A DNA stretch of 64,000 nucleotides from Eopsaltria australis (GCA_034509425.1 JAVTVJ010001350.1:186001-250000); one strand, 5' to 3'; positions 12,545 through 25,321 are shown, counted from the stretch's first letter. Notes: generated by a model not told the origin, from the letters alone. Numbers and translations are program-made.

Positions 12545-13054
12545 CTTCTTACTAAAGCAACCATCCTCCTTGTAAAGATGTATTTGCCCCATTTAGTGGG
12601 TGTCAAACAGGGTCAGCGTGACCCAAAACCATACTCTGCTGCTCAAACATTTGTTGATAGGCAGTACTCCTTACACTTTCAACCCCCTCTGACAGGAATT
12701 AGAACCTCACCTGGGTCCCCGACTGCCACCCCCAGAGCTCTGCAGTCACTTTGGACACTCTCCAGGTTTCCCAACACTGCCATTGGTGTCTACATTTAAG
12801 AACATCATGGATTAGTAGTCAGGGGGTCAGGCAAGCTTTGGCAGTCCCCCCAACACCCAGACCCAGGTCCCCAGCACACAGCAAACTTCTGCAGCCAGCA
12901 GGTCAGGTTGGCAGGTGGTGCCACTGTCCCCTGCAGCAGGGAGTCACCTGCTGCTGCCACTGCTTCCTCGTGGCCTTGCGTAGGTCAGGGTCAGTTGGCC
13001 CAGATACCTCTCTTGAGAGCACGGCCAGTTTCCTCCGCCTTGAGGGCAGTGAAC

Positions 13055-13223
13055 AAATTCCTCAGAGAAGCTGTGGATGCCCCATTCCTAGAAGTGTTCA
13101 AAGCCAGGTTGGATAGGGCTCAGAAAAACCTGCTCTAGTGGTTGGTGTCCCTGCCCATGGCAGTGGAGTTGGAACTAGAGGCTCTTCAAGGTCCCTTCTC
13201 AGCCCATATCATTCTATCACTAC
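13055..13223 (+). mobile_element. CR1 LINE 3' tail, plus orientation
   Basis: The sequence agaagctgtggatgccccat at the left and the run through ctgcccatggcagtggagtt to cattctatcac at the right follow the standard avian CR1 3' end. Only the last 170 bases or so are recognisable, a severe 5' truncation. The short open frame across it (12751-13138) carries the CR1-like residues ending in FKARLDRAQ. The exact left edge is uncertain and may lie as far as about 13020. Confidence 0.88.
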
Positions 13224-13438
13224 ATTTTATAAACTTTTGGCATGGATACAGGCCTTTGGATAGAGCAGAAGTCACCAGCTTTCATACTTTACTTTTCCCA
13301 GAGGCTGCCCTTGCTGTTCTGCTGGGAACAGACCCTGCCTCCACCGGCATTGCAGCTGGGGCCTGGAGTTCTTGAAGCTGTTGCATGTCTGAGAAGATCC
13401 TGATCCTGTCTATCTCTCTTAGCTCCACTGCATATTCA

Positions 13439-13477
13439 TTTTCTTTCTTTCTTTTTTTTTTTTTTTTCTTTTTTTAA
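13439..13477. repeat. Pyrimidine tract (TTTC then poly-T)
   Basis: A run of TTTC units followed by a long T run with one C interruption. It is simple low-complexity DNA. It could be the poly-A relic of a retroposed sequence on the minus strand, but no retroposed body was recognised beside it. Confidence 0.8.
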
Positions 13478-13509
13478 TATGTGGGAGATGTTCTTGTCTT
13501 CTGTCATGA

Positions 13510-13528
13510 TTTCTTTGTTACAAAGAAA
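13510..13528. repeat. 8-bp hairpin
   Basis: The arms tttctttg (13510-13517) and caaagaaa (13521-13528) are exact reverse complements with a 3-nt loop tta. Confidence 0.75.
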
Positions 13529-13548
13529 AGGATGAGGAAATTACCTTG

Positions 13549-13615
13549 GGTTCCTGCATGGTAGGAGATTTTACATAAGCAGAAATCACTTATTCAGCAT
13601 AATCTCCTACGAACC
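13549..13615. repeat. Imperfect stem-loop of about 67 nt
   Basis: The central arms gtaggagatt (13561-13570) and aatctcctac (13601-13610) are perfect 10-bp complements. An inner stem ataag/cttat (13575-13579 with 13589-13593) and an outer stem ggttc/gaacc (13549-13553 with 13611-13615) extend it, with a 7-nt bulge on the left. The size approaches that of small RNA hairpins, but the pairing is too broken to call a microRNA precursor. Confidence 0.6.
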
Positions 13616-16600
13616 TGCACACAAGGCATTGGAAGCACATTAGAATAAAGTTGTCTTTGTCTAGCTAGCATGTGATTTTAGGGGAAAATTTATTTGCATA
13701 CAGGGAAAACAAAAAGTCAGCATATCACTCAAAGTTGGTTGAAACCATGTTTCAGCTGAAAATAGTGCTGCTAATTTCACTGGAGTCTCAGTACTGACAC
13801 ATAACTCTGCCATAGGATGTCTTTCCTGTTCTACACCAGGCTTTGGGCAGTGATTTTATTTGGGGCTCCCTTGTCTTGAGGACAGAACTGGAGAGCTACA
13901 TGGTTAAAGAAATATTTGCTCAAAGACTGTAACCCCAATGCGATCACAAAATCTATCAAGAGAAAGACATTCTGTTCTCCATAGCCCACTCCATTGCTGT
14001 GCAGTCAAGATTGGTCAGGTGCAGCTTTACCCATGAGGATGGACTAGAAAGAAATATTTCAAGCCTTTATTCACATAAGCTGCCAGGTAAGGCTGACAAT
14101 ATTAATGAGGCCAACACAACTCCTCTCCCTCTGCTTCCACAAGGATTTTAGAAGATCCTTAGCACCAATTTTGTCCATCCAAAATTGGCATACCCTCCAA
14201 ATCAGATATACTCATGAAGACACCATGCTGTCCATAAGGAAGATGAGGTCTGTTCATGGAAGAAACCTCTCTGAGCTCTGTTCTACAGCCTCTCAGGACT
14301 CAGTTACAACTGAGAATGGAAAAATTACAAATGACAAAACATAATCTCATAACCCTCTCAACCATATTACCTTATGTTTCCTCATTTTGCTCTTCCATCA
14401 CTAACTTTCAGACATGCTTCCTCTTGTTATCATGTTACTAAAGCAGTTCAGGCAATGCCTACTTGGCAAAGCTGTCAGAAAAGGTTCAATTTCTACCCAG
14501 GAACTCCGACACATAATTTTGCTATTTTGCTTGATGGCAAAAAATCAACTGCTGCCATCCCACTGACAGGTATGATGATCTGAATATTTATCAATACAGG
14601 GACAGAAAAGTGTTCATCTTAAAATAACCACTTATTGAAATAAACTTATTAAATAACCAGAAGCTGCTCTCTGCCTGCCACTGTGAGGAGGGGTTAGCCT
14701 TGGATAGCAGGAATGTGCCAGGCTAGTGCAAATCCACACTTGTCATGGCAAAGTCTCTATGACTCTTTACCAGTAAACTGCTATTGCTTCTGGCTTGTGA
14801 TAGCTGGAAATCTGATTTCCTTTTATTTTTAATACAGGTTCTCTTTCTCTTTTACTAGAGCATGAAAGATAGGACAACTTGAATGAAGGGCAAGAGACCA
14901 GCCTGTCTCCTAATGACCTGGTGCTAGCGTTGGGTAAGAACTTGGAAATGAAATATTTCCTTTCAGCAATAACACATGTGGGTATGTTGTTGTCAACCAA
15001 GTTTACCTTACAGATGATATTACATGAAACACAATTCATTGAGTGTTTAATTTTATTTTGTTTGACAATTTCTCTCTTCTTCTGTTAAAATTAGAGGATA
15101 CATCCTCTTCACCTCCTTCAATTGAGTTGCCATTATTTAACATTTTCTGTTATCATCCTGGTGACTACAATACTTGGAAAATCCCCTACCAGTGCTCAAG
15201 TGTGTATGCCAGGAGTACAGGAGAAAGGCAGGTGGCATTGCCTGGTCCTCTCACTGTTCACACTTCCATCTTCAAAGGAAAGGAATACACCAATGCCAGG
15301 TATCAAAATGCTTATAAGATAAACATTTTGCTCCCTGATAGCCAAAGGCTTGGAGTCCCTGCATCATCAGTAGGATTTTTCTTTGAAATATCAAGTAGGA
15401 TGTTTACTTGAAACCTGACCATAGATTATGTTCTTAAATTTGATTTTAAAAGCAACATTCTTCTAACAATAATTACTGTGGTAAGGGTAGGCCCTTCACA
15501 TTTGTTAAATATGACTTTTAAGCACATTTTTTGTCAAAGAGAGACCTGTTTTGATGCCTGCATGGATTGATAGTCTCACACAGTATATGCCATCTAAAGC
15601 CAGGACTGTGCTTGCTTTAAGCATGTGTGCTTCAAAAACAGTCTGGAGCTGAGGCAAACTGTGTATTTCCCCTTCCTGACTGTCCTGATTCTGCATCCAC
15701 AACATCCCTCTGTAGCATGGACTTTGCCCTGAGAGCTGGTGTGGGAGATGCTGGCCATTTCACTGTTCCTTGGGATTCTCCATGAAGGTGGAGAATGAAC
15801 CTGTGATCCTGGACTGAAGAATTACATCCTGCCTAAATCCTGGCCTCCACAGTTCTAGTGAGACACGATATTTCTTCTCCTGTCCCAGTTAAGCTGTGCC
15901 CACTGTCCACAGGGATGGATTTGCAGCATTTCCCCACGGAAATCAGGAGGCCATGGGCAGTGTGTCAGGCACAACAGCTCCTCTAAGGTATTCCCTTGCA
16001 CACTGCATGTATGCTTGCTGCCCATCCAGTAGCACTGGCATCAGATTTCATAAACCTTACATAATTTCAGCTCTGGATGCATGGGGACACTTGTTTTCCT
16101 GGGCCTTCAACACGATATGTGTTCTTGGTATTATAATTAACACACCAATCCCCACACACAGGCTGTACTTTGTATCTTGCACCCCACAGCTGTCAATAAA
16201 TATTTTCATGAGAGCATGGCTTTTTATGAGGTTATGTTGGCTCTTAGATAGGAAATTAAATTGGGATTGCCTGGAATGGTACTGTTACTGAGGTAGTCTC
16301 TTCTCAGTTTTTAACATCTTCAGACACACGTACACAAAAGCACAATATTCACTTTCCTTATTATGCTGTGGGTACCATGGTGGACTCAGAGAACAGCAGT
16401 AACTTCAAGGACGAGGCTCTAAGGGTGTTGACATTAAATGCAGCTTGCTGTTATGATGATAAAATTGAGAATCTACTGATAGAATCTGCCATTTTAGTGT
16501 TTCATTTACCATTCAAAAAGCAGTGGTTTCACGGGTTTTACACCACAGTACCAAGTAGGTTAAACTAACCTTACAGCAATGCATTTCCGTTTCCATTTTG

Positions 16601-16842
16601 ATGATTACAAGCTTGAAGAAGCTCTTTTCTGCCAAAAGAGACAACATACATCTCTTCTATGAAGAGGATTTTATTTTATTGAGGGAACAGATCTCCTCTT
16701 ATCCAAAGGAAAGTACTCATCAATAATCAGCTTTTCTTTTTCTCTGTGAATATACTTAATGATGCTGGTTGAAAGCCAGTCTCCTCTGAGACAACTTGAA
16801 GTCAGCTCATTCACATGCAGAAGTAACACTCTACTGTATGAC

Positions 16843-16891
16843 TAATTAATTTCCTAATTAGCAGCTGGCAAACTATTATTATTTTTAATTA
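16843..16891. promoter_or_regulatory. Cluster of three TAATTA motifs with an E-box
   Basis: TAATTA occurs at 16843-16848, 16855-16860 and 16886-16891, with CAGCTG at 16862-16867, all within 49 bp. TAATTA is a homeodomain core and CAGCTG is an E-box bound by bHLH dimers. Such clusters occur in developmental enhancers. That this is an enhancer is inference only. Confidence 0.3.
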
Positions 16892-17110
16892 ACTCATCCA
16901 CCAAGGGTCATTTTGAAACAAGCAACTCTTTGTCATTAATATAAAAGTTAGATCCTAACATTTATATGTTAGCCTAGCTAACATAAAAGGCAAGTCCTCC
17001 AGAGCTGTACAAAGCCTGTGCAGCACAGACCATCTATCTGTGTTTGCATGTGAGTGTCTGTATGCAAACACCCCCACACCGACACATGCTGATCTGCTGA
17101 TCTGTACACA

Positions 17111-17111
<1 letters not shown>

Positions 17112-17149
<38 letters not shown>
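17112..17149. repeat. (CA)19 microsatellite
   Basis: An uninterrupted run of 19 CA units, the longest pure dinucleotide repeat in the window and likely to vary in length between individuals. Confidence 0.97.
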
Positions 17150-17152
<3 letters not shown>

Positions 17153-19405
17153 TCATACATGCATTTTTCAGTATGGTTTTCAGCTCATTTATTTTCTGAA
17201 TGCTTCTTTCATGTGGTTGAGTATCTATGTAGCTATAAATCAATCTATGGCCATGTTTGTAGAGGAATGTCTGTATGTTCTCCTTACATGTTTATTGAAT
17301 GTGAAACTCTCTATGGTAAGGTTTGCTTTATGGCACATGTGCAGTAATCCGTGTCAACAGGTGCAGTCTGATTTGAAAGCAAAGTGAGGATCTTGATTGA
17401 ATTCAATCTGTTGATCCCAACACTCTGTTTTTGCAGCTGTGGCGTTTTACAAATTTGCTGCGTCATATAAGTACCATATAAATATAACTTACTGAGAAGT
17501 ATGAGGGACCTTATGTCCTCGAGCAACTGAAGAGTTATTAATAGTAGAGTAGTCTACAGCAGCCAAGCTATATTCAACCAAGTTCAAGTCCACTTGAAAC
17601 CTGGCAAGTGAAAAAGTTCTGGGGAAAAGAGCAGTTAGAAGAGCAGCAGGACTGGGTCCTTCACTGGAAGGAAAACAAATTCTAGAGAAAAAGGCATACG
17701 AAGCAAAAGACTAGACCCACACACTACCCCTGTCTACCATTTGCTTTTGTTTTCTGTGGCCTTTTGCAGAGCGGATGTCTCCTGAGACTGGTGGAAATGG
17801 ATACATATCACCCTGGGAGGGAGGCACCTGTCACCCTCAGAGTGCTCAGTGGTGCTGGAAGGCTGGAGCAGGCTCTCCTCCAGAGCCCAGAGATCAGCCA
17901 GAGGAGAGGGTTGGCAGCTGAAAAATATAGTAGTCTCCTTTCTCAGTAACCTCTTCTTGCTTGCCTACCCTCATTTGTCCCCTGCCTGCTTGCCCCATCT
18001 GACATGCAGACTCCAGCCTACTGTCAGGGCAATATGCCACTGCTTACTCACTTGTGTTTCAGCTGGATCCTGAAATGACTTTGGGTTTCAAGTGCCACCA
18101 GAGTGTAAAGCATCCTTAAAAATCTACTAAAACAACTAATACTGAGGAGTGGGAAGTAGGGATAATCAATTGTAGGCTAAAAACTGTGGGGTTTACAGTT
18201 TTTTTATCCTGAGAAGTTGCAGCTAGGGAGCGAAGAGCCATCCCAAGCAAGGAATAATTAGGAAGGTGACCATGAGCAGTGGTTTGAGCCCATCATATAC
18301 AAACATAGCTCCATGCTGAGCTTTATATATACTGTCTGTCCTAAACCTCTGGATGCTTTCCATCTGCATCAGACATGCAGCATGCTGGGCAATGCCACAG
18401 CACTGTGGTCCAGCATGGAAAATTCCTGCCTTAAGTAATGTCAGGCTGAGCTTTCTGCTGGGACAGCTTCATTGAAGGAAATTATGAACCATGGTGGTGC
18501 TGGTGCCTTCCTAACAGTGATGAAGCTGTAAGGCCATGCTTGGAGAAGTGGTGGCAGGCAGGGCTGGGTCCCTGTGCTGGCGTGGTTACCATTCCCACAT
18601 GGAGAAAGGTTTTCTTGGCCCTCCCACCACCCTGGGTAATGTTGCATAAGGGATTTATATCTACCCAAAGTTCTTTGTGAGATATGAGCGGCTCATTATT
18701 TTTAATAGCTCTGACATCATTATCAGTCATGGATTTACCAAAAGGGTAATGGGCAGTTGTTTGCCACTGCCTTTAGCACTAATCCCATGGTGTGGGCAAA
18801 CCCAGTCATGTAATGTGAGCAATTATACAGCCTCCATCTTTGCCTTAGGGCTACAGTCCACATTTTTAAAATCATCCTTGGCTCTAGTGTCTCTAACTGG
18901 TATTGGAAACGTCACCTGCTCTCTAGGCACCTTCTTACTAATGGATGCTATGAAAATACCAGATCTTTTTGTGACTGAGTAGAAAGGAGAATTTTCTTCT
19001 TTGTCTTAAACGCCAGAAGACATTGAAACTTTCAGCTGATCAGCAGATGCAAGAATATTTTTTCTGGGATTTTCTTTTGTTATTTTTAAACTAATGTCCT
19101 CTAAACTTCCATCCTTAACCATTTTTCAACATATTTAATTTTTTTAATAAATAAAATAAACTATTTCCAAGCCTATTTACTGCAATCAAAATCAGAATAC
19201 ACATTGGCATTTGGGTGGTACTTTCAATCTATTTTTCTCCTTATGTAATGACAGACATCCCTGTTCAATTAGGTGACTTACAATATACTTCAGCAGTAGA
19301 ATGCTCTGAAAAACAGAGCATAAGGCATTCCTGTTACATACTTCTTTAAAAAAAAGTTATAATCAACCAAGATTGACAGAAACAAATAAGGTTAATTCCC
19401 ACTTA

Positions 19406-19422
19406 TATCATTTAAAATGATA
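19406..19422. repeat. 17-nt near-perfect palindrome
   Basis: The sequence tatcattt-a-aaatgata has 8-bp complementary arms around one base. It may be chance in AT-rich DNA. Confidence 0.6.
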
Positions 19423-19659
19423 GTGTGATCTATTTCACCACAGTACTCATTTTAAAAATGGTAGCACAGTTTGTGATTCCTAACCATACCCTCTTGACAC
19501 ATAATTACACATTTATTTCCACTTAGCCACCTATACACATCAGCTTGCTTTTCACCTTTATTGTTCTTTCTTTCCTACTTCACCCAGGCTAATGTGGACC
19601 CAGAGCTCTTCTAAAGTAGTAACATAGACATGTGTATATTTATATATTTATTTCCTTAT

Positions 19660-19682
19660 GATTGATTGATTGATTGATTGAT
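19660..19682. repeat. (GATT)n microsatellite
   Basis: Five full GATT units plus GAT form a tetranucleotide repeat in an AT-rich setting. Confidence 0.95.
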
Positions 19683-20928
19683 ATACTGTGCTTCTATGCT
19701 GCCAGTTTTTTCTGAAATTTGTTACACAGTTAGCCAAAAAAAAAGTCTCAGTCTGCTAAACATACAGCAGAGAGGTCTAGCTGGAGGGATTTTGCAGTAG
19801 CTGGATGGGAATCAGTGCAGTGAGGAGATTTGGATTCCCTGTTTTTCCAGTCTGTCCCAGTGCATGGGAACATGCAGCCACAGCCAGGTTGTACCACGTG
19901 GCAAATCCCAAGATGTCAATGCCATCTCACAACCAGTCATCAGACTGCTCAGTTAGTTTGGCTCTCCTAAGCAAGCAGGAATCAGAAACTGTTTTATGGG
20001 AATATTCTTTCATAAAAGAATAAGGCATGCCTGCTGATCAAGAACTAGAAGTAAGTTGTTATCCAAACCCAGGAGACTGGGTATTGCAATTGTCAATATC
20101 AGCCCTCTCAACACCTCAAGACAAATGTCACAGGCCTTGGGAATCTAGATTTGGACTTTAGTTTTAAAGAGCCTGAGAAATCTGAGCACCTGACTGATAT
20201 TCCCTCTCGCTCCCAGTGGCTGAAATCAAAGCGTGCTGCACAGCACACCATCCAGTGGGCTCATTTCCAGGTGCAAGGCATTGCAAGCCTGTGGGACACA
20301 AAGTGTGGACCTCTGTGGCATAGCTGGGCATCTAGAGGAAAGTGAGACAGCTTCTAGTTTGCTGTAACACAAAAAACAGTGCTTCCACAGCTTTGAGATT
20401 TATGTATCCACTGTGTGCATAAGGAATTGAGAGGGTCAGTTTGAGATCTGACATAAGAAAGACACGATAAAAGTCAGATCCAGCCAAGATGAAAAGCATT
20501 TCAAAGCAATGACAAGTTCTATGATGTTTACTTAAATGTAATAGCTCATCCTTATTTTTAAACAGTTGATGAAACAATGGTACAATACTACAAAGGGTTC
20601 AGATGACAAATAATATTAGGGTTAACCATGTGTGGAGGAAGTTGCCAAAATACTAACAAATATAAAAATTACAAATATCAGAGCAGTTCAGGAGATCTGC
20701 ACAATGGATTTCAGCACTCCTTTCAGTTCAGCACTGTTCAGCCACGGAAATAATGCTGGAATTTTTTTGCCACCAAAAGACAGATCCTATTTTAATTACT
20801 TACTTGTTTATATCCTGTGTAATGAATTGACATGTTATTCAGATTCAAGATGTAGGAATTAGTTCTACTCTTCTCTTGGTGTATTCATTAAAGCTGATTT
20901 ATCCTGTGTGTTGCTCTTGAGCAGTGTC

Positions 20929-20964
20929 TTTGGCTATCCCTTTGGCTATCCCTTTGGCTATCCC
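20929..20964. repeat. 12-bp unit, three exact tandem copies
   Basis: The unit tttggctatccc is repeated three times without a mismatch. On the minus strand one reading frame gives a repeated Gly-Ile-Ala-Lys tetrapeptide, which is a by-product of the repeat and not evidence of a protein. Confidence 0.95.
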
Positions 20965-22203
20965 TTTTCCCATGGCATTGCTTCTCCAAGGCTCACTGTG
21001 ACTTGTGCTCAGGGACTGCCAGCTTGACACCCACACAGAAGGGAAGGAATGAATGGCAGCAAGCCAATAGCACTGGTTGATCATCACGCTGCATATGAAC
21101 TGCACAGTTCCCATACTTCCTCTGATGCACAAATATTGGCATTTGGAAGAAAGGGTTGTCAAAAAGCAGACAAGAGAGGTTCAATTTAATAAAGCCGATA
21201 AACAGATCACTTATTCACAAAGCATTAGTAATTTACTGTGCTGTCACATGCTCAAAATTTGTGCACTATTAATAAGGATTTTTGGAGTCAGAGCTGAAAC
21301 TGTAGTTATCATTCATATCCATATTCTCAGAGTAGAAACATGACAGCATCAAAGTACCACCTAATCTCTGGAGCTTTTTTTTAATTAGTCAAATGTTTAC
21401 CTCACCTGAAATTTACCCTCTTTTAACCACATAAAATAGATTAAGCGTAGTTACAGGCTAAATATGCATTTTCTTGTAGGCCACAGAAAGACAGATAAAT
21501 ACATTTGGTTGTAACATTCTTGTCATATATATTTTTCATAACATGAGAAGAAATAATGTGAAAATCAGCAAGTACATCTAGTAAATCAAACTTATCAAGC
21601 TTCTTGGGGAGCAACTTCTATCTTTTAAAAAAAAGAGTAGCTGACAAATTTCCCCCAAACTGCTGTGAGGTTTATTCCTTTTAAAATAAATCAAGCAAAA
21701 CTGATCAAATCAGGCTGTTTGCTAGATTACTGACTTTTTGTTTTTACCAAAAGTAATTCTGCAAATTTCACTATGAATCAATCCAAATTGTGGAGGTGGT
21801 AGGAAAGCTAAAGGCCAGTGTTTAAATTCAGTAGCTCTCTAGCCTACAGTTCATCTAGAAATCAGCCCACCTTGCAAATGAAATCCATCAGTAGACCAAA
21901 GGAAGCAAAACTGCACAAAATAGAACATCTCACTGAGTAACCACTTGAGGAGTGCCCAGCATGAGTGTCACAGCAAGGCTGAATCAAAACTTGACAGCTG
22001 GAGAGTCAGTCTTTCCAGGTGGAAGGAATCTTCACCCTTATTTCAATTCTTGAAGTCATCGTTGTGCATAAGACAGTCTGTGAAATGGTCAGCTTCCAGA
22101 TTTTAATGGTTATTAGTGCTGCTTGGATGAAACGGTGCACACTGGTGCAAACTGTGCAAAATCAGTGCATGCTGGCAAGATACATCATTTTATACATCCA
22201 TCC

Positions 22204-22230
22204 ATATATATATATATGTATGTATATAAA
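22204..22230. repeat. (AT)n / TATG simple repeat
   Basis: Alternating AT (22204-22217) passes into two gtat units and tatataaa. It is a degenerate dinucleotide microsatellite. Confidence 0.85.
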
Positions 22231-22768
22231 ATTTTGCCCAAGATACAAAGGTGCATTCACAGATGTTTACTCATAGGAGTTTAATTTTCATTCATTCATA
22301 GAACTAGTCTAGGGGAATATCACAGAAAGTTAGAGCATGCTGACATAGTTAGTAATCAGATGCAGTTTTGAACATGAGAGTAGATGAAGGGACACGAAGC
22401 ATTACCTCCAGCTTCCTGCAGCGTGTGCCTTTAATGATGCAGAAAGCAGTGAAATCACTGGTCAGAAAAAGGGGGAAGAATGCTGAAGTTAGTATGGATA
22501 CAGTAAGCAGAACTATTATCCTATTGATTAATTTCTAAAATTTTTTGAAAAAACTGTTTCAAAAGAATGAGAAGATTTCCACTTCTGTATGAGTTTCAGG
22601 ACATGTTTTGACACACCAGTGATAGAAGACCAATTTATTAAGTACAGTGCAATAGATAAAGAAAACAACAGATCTCTAAAACCTGAACAGCAAGTGTCAC
22701 AACTGAGAAGAATGTGAGAGATGGAAGAGATTTCATTGCGGCAATGTCACACTTGGCAATATTAACAA

Positions 22769-22787
22769 TCAAATAAACAAACAAACA
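22769..22787. repeat. (AAAC)n-like simple repeat
   Basis: A short run of aaac/aaat units. A related A/C-rich stretch lies at about 22943-22982. Confidence 0.75.
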
Positions 22788-23155
22788 GATTGAACAAGAA
22801 AAGAGCTGAAGTGCCAAAACAGTGACAGGTGCTAAAGCTCCTGAGGGAAGAAATCACGTAGGAATACGGTGTGGAGGACTTTGGCAGAGAGGAGTGACAC
22901 ATCACAACAACAGAAAAAAAGGCAAACCCTCCCCCTGCAACACACACAAACCCCAAACAAAACAACAAACCCAAAACCCCAATAATTAGAGGGAATGAAT
23001 AGATCCAGAGAAAGATAAATCTATACAATGTACAGGTCACAGCTGGCAATAACTCAGAGAAAAAAAGAAAAGATTGAGCATCGCACTTCTAACCATGTGA
23101 TGCAGTTAAGAAAGGTCAAATATTTTACAAGGAAGTGGAAATAAACCATCCACAA

Positions 23156-23160
23156 GTATG
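23156..23160. repeat. Target-site duplication (left) of the LTR at 23161
   Basis: gtatg here is repeated exactly at 23767-23771, directly bracketing the LTR. Confidence 0.75.
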
Positions 23161-23766
23161 TGTTATGATATGACTCCAGTCAGGAGCTAACTCCACACAG
23201 CTGCTTGATCACTCTCCACCAGTGGGATCAGGGAGAGAATTGGAAGGTTAAAAGCTAGAAAACCTGTGGGTTGAGATAAAGACAGGTTAATAGAAAAAGC
23301 AAAAGTTGCCCACAAAAGCAAAGCAAAGCAAGGAATTCATTCACTGCTTCCCATGGTAGGCAGGTGTTCATCCATCTCCAGGAGAGCAGGGCCCCATCAT
23401 ACATAACGCTTACTTGGACAGACAAATGCCATCACTCCAAACATCTCCCCCTTCCTCCTACTTCCATGCCACTTTATCTACTGAGCATGATGGTCCGGAA
23501 TGTCCCTTCGGTCAGTTGGGGTCAGCCGTCCCCAACTGGGACCAACTGGGGTCAGCTGTGTTCTCTCCCAACTCCTTGTGCAGCCCCTTGGTTGCTGGTG
23601 TGGTTGGCTGAGAAGCAGAAAAGGTCTTAGCTCTGTGTAAGACCTGCTGGGCAATAACAAAAATATCCCTGCATTATCAACACTGTGGTCAGAACCAATC
23701 CAAAACACTTTTTAACTTCCCCCTACTGGGAAGAAGTTTAACTCCATCCCATGCAAAACTGGCACA
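23161..23766 (-). mobile_element. Solo ERVL-type LTR, minus orientation
   Basis: On the minus strand the element begins TGTGCCAGTTTTGCATGGGA and ends TCATAACA, so it has TG...CA ends, and it is bracketed by an exact 5-bp duplication (gtatg). A 5-bp duplication is usual for ERVL-type elements. It is the reverse-oriented sibling of the LTR at 60398-60977. Shared blocks include gatggggccctgctctcc, ctgtctttatctcaaccca and aattctctccctgatcccac. The open frames 23364-23630 and 23478-23708 fall inside it and are incidental. No internal retroviral genes remain. Confidence 0.9.
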
Positions 23767-24225
23767 GTATGGAAATACCTACCTCTGTTTAGAGCTCCTT
23801 CTCTCTGTTCAGTGGGGAGCCATTCAGGACATGAATATTCCAGTGCTTTGGGTGTCAAGAGGTACACATCATGATGTGCCAGATCTGCATGTTTCATGTC
23901 AGCTTACTGGTTGTCCCTTGGTTTTGGCGAGCTGACTCCTGAATGAGGATTTTAGGCGATTTCTGACTGGTGTACCTGATCAAACCATGATACTTAGCAA
24001 AACCTGAGGTTTCTGCTCATTTATTATTAACCTCTGATGTTCTTTTCGTTACTGGCTGCAGTACTAGTACCAGATGAGTTTCATGAAGTGTTACATGTCA
24101 TCAGGAAAAGGCTTCACTGATAAAAAAACCCTACCTGCTAGATGAGCTCTGCTGTGGTGCTGTGGTACAGCAAACACAGTAGAAAACTGCAGAGCCTAAG
24201 TGCTGTGTGCGGTAGGCAATTGCTT

Positions 24226-24256
24226 GGGAAAAAAAAAAAGAAAAGAAAAGGAAAGA
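24226..24256. repeat. Poly-purine tract (A-rich)
   Basis: About 31 nt of uninterrupted purines: an A run followed by AAAAG-type units. Confidence 0.85.
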
Positions 24257-25321
24257 GCACCACACCTTTCAAAAGCACTCAGAAGGCAAGCTGTCAAGAA
24301 ACTAGAAATCATCCCCAGCTACGTGAGCATGTAATGGAAGTGCCTGAGGCTTTTTACTCCTGGGCTCCATTTACTCCTCTGTACTACAAGGTCTTGGAGC
24401 CTATTTAGCAGGAGAAAATATCTACAGACACATCAGCCATGAAGTGATCTGTGCATGTGACTAGGGTTCACAGCTGTGTGGTACAGAGCAGGCAGAATGA
24501 CAGGACCATTTGTTTGCTGTCAGGAAGTGCCTGGCCTGGACCTTCCTTCTCTGTGAATGAAGTGAGACTGTGCCATCATCAAAGAAGCCCTCAGGAAACC
24601 GCCAAGAAGCATCTGTTCTGATTTAACTTCATCATTAATGTATGATCCTCTGCTATCAGGTAAATGCCCAATTGATCTAATTTTAGGGTACGACCGTATT
24701 ATTTTACAGATGCCTGTAAGCAACACAATATTATTGCATCAACCAGGCAGAATACAGAAAGAGAGGAAGACAGAAGAAGACAGAATTTCTTTTCTGACCT
24801 CAAAGTCCAGCTTTCAGATGTGAATGCTGTGGTTGTTGCTCAGCTCCCTCCATAGAGGGAAGACTAAGTAAAATAATTACAGACCTTCTCTGAGCATTTT
24901 TACCTCCTAGAATTACAAAAATACAGCAGAACATTCACTTATTTATCTGTACAAAGAGAAGCAACTGAGACTAGATTGAGGCAAATCCCTTCTTCTTTCC
25001 CCCTCTGTAGTTACTTGTAGGAACTTCTTTCCTACACTGTATTTTTCTGAGGTTTTATATTATCATTGCTAAATATATGGTCACCCAATATTTACCTCAG
25101 TAAGTAGCTCTGTAAGATTTGCAACTTTTACAGCTTTGCTGTAGGAGTGTTATAGATCAAAGCAGGTTGTTCCACCTATTAGTGGGTTTTTGTTACATCA
25201 GAGCTCATTGCATTCCTCTCTTGTGCTTGCAGCCACTACTTTGGTTAACAAGATGTGCTCTGACATAAAACAGCCTGAGGAGTAACACTGTGCTTTTGCA
25301 AAAGCAGGGGCTTGATGCTTA

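Larger units (their letters stand above)
7661..13054. other. Unique non-coding DNA
   Basis: This 5.4-kb stretch has no supported gene. The longest open frame (minus strand, 8990-9418, 142 codons) has a charged, low-complexity C-terminus and no recognised domain. A 16-bp palindrome lies at 10287-10302. The part at about 12600-13040 is more GC-rich (gcagcagggagtcacctgctg and neighbours) and may be a further old repeat that I could not identify. Confidence 0.6.
13224..23160. other. Long unique non-coding stretch with microsatellites
   Basis: Nearly 10 kb without a supported gene or a recognised transposon. It holds a T-rich tract, two hairpins near 13510-13615, a TAATTA cluster at 16843-16891, a CA microsatellite at 17112-17149, a GATT repeat, a 12-bp tandem triplicate and several A-rich tracts. 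Open frames through the CA repeat give runs of Thr-His or Val-Cys and are artefacts. Confidence 0.6.

Noticed and set aside
17034..17387. Frames with Val-Cys or Thr-His runs
   Set aside because: Produced by the (CA)19 microsatellite on either strand.
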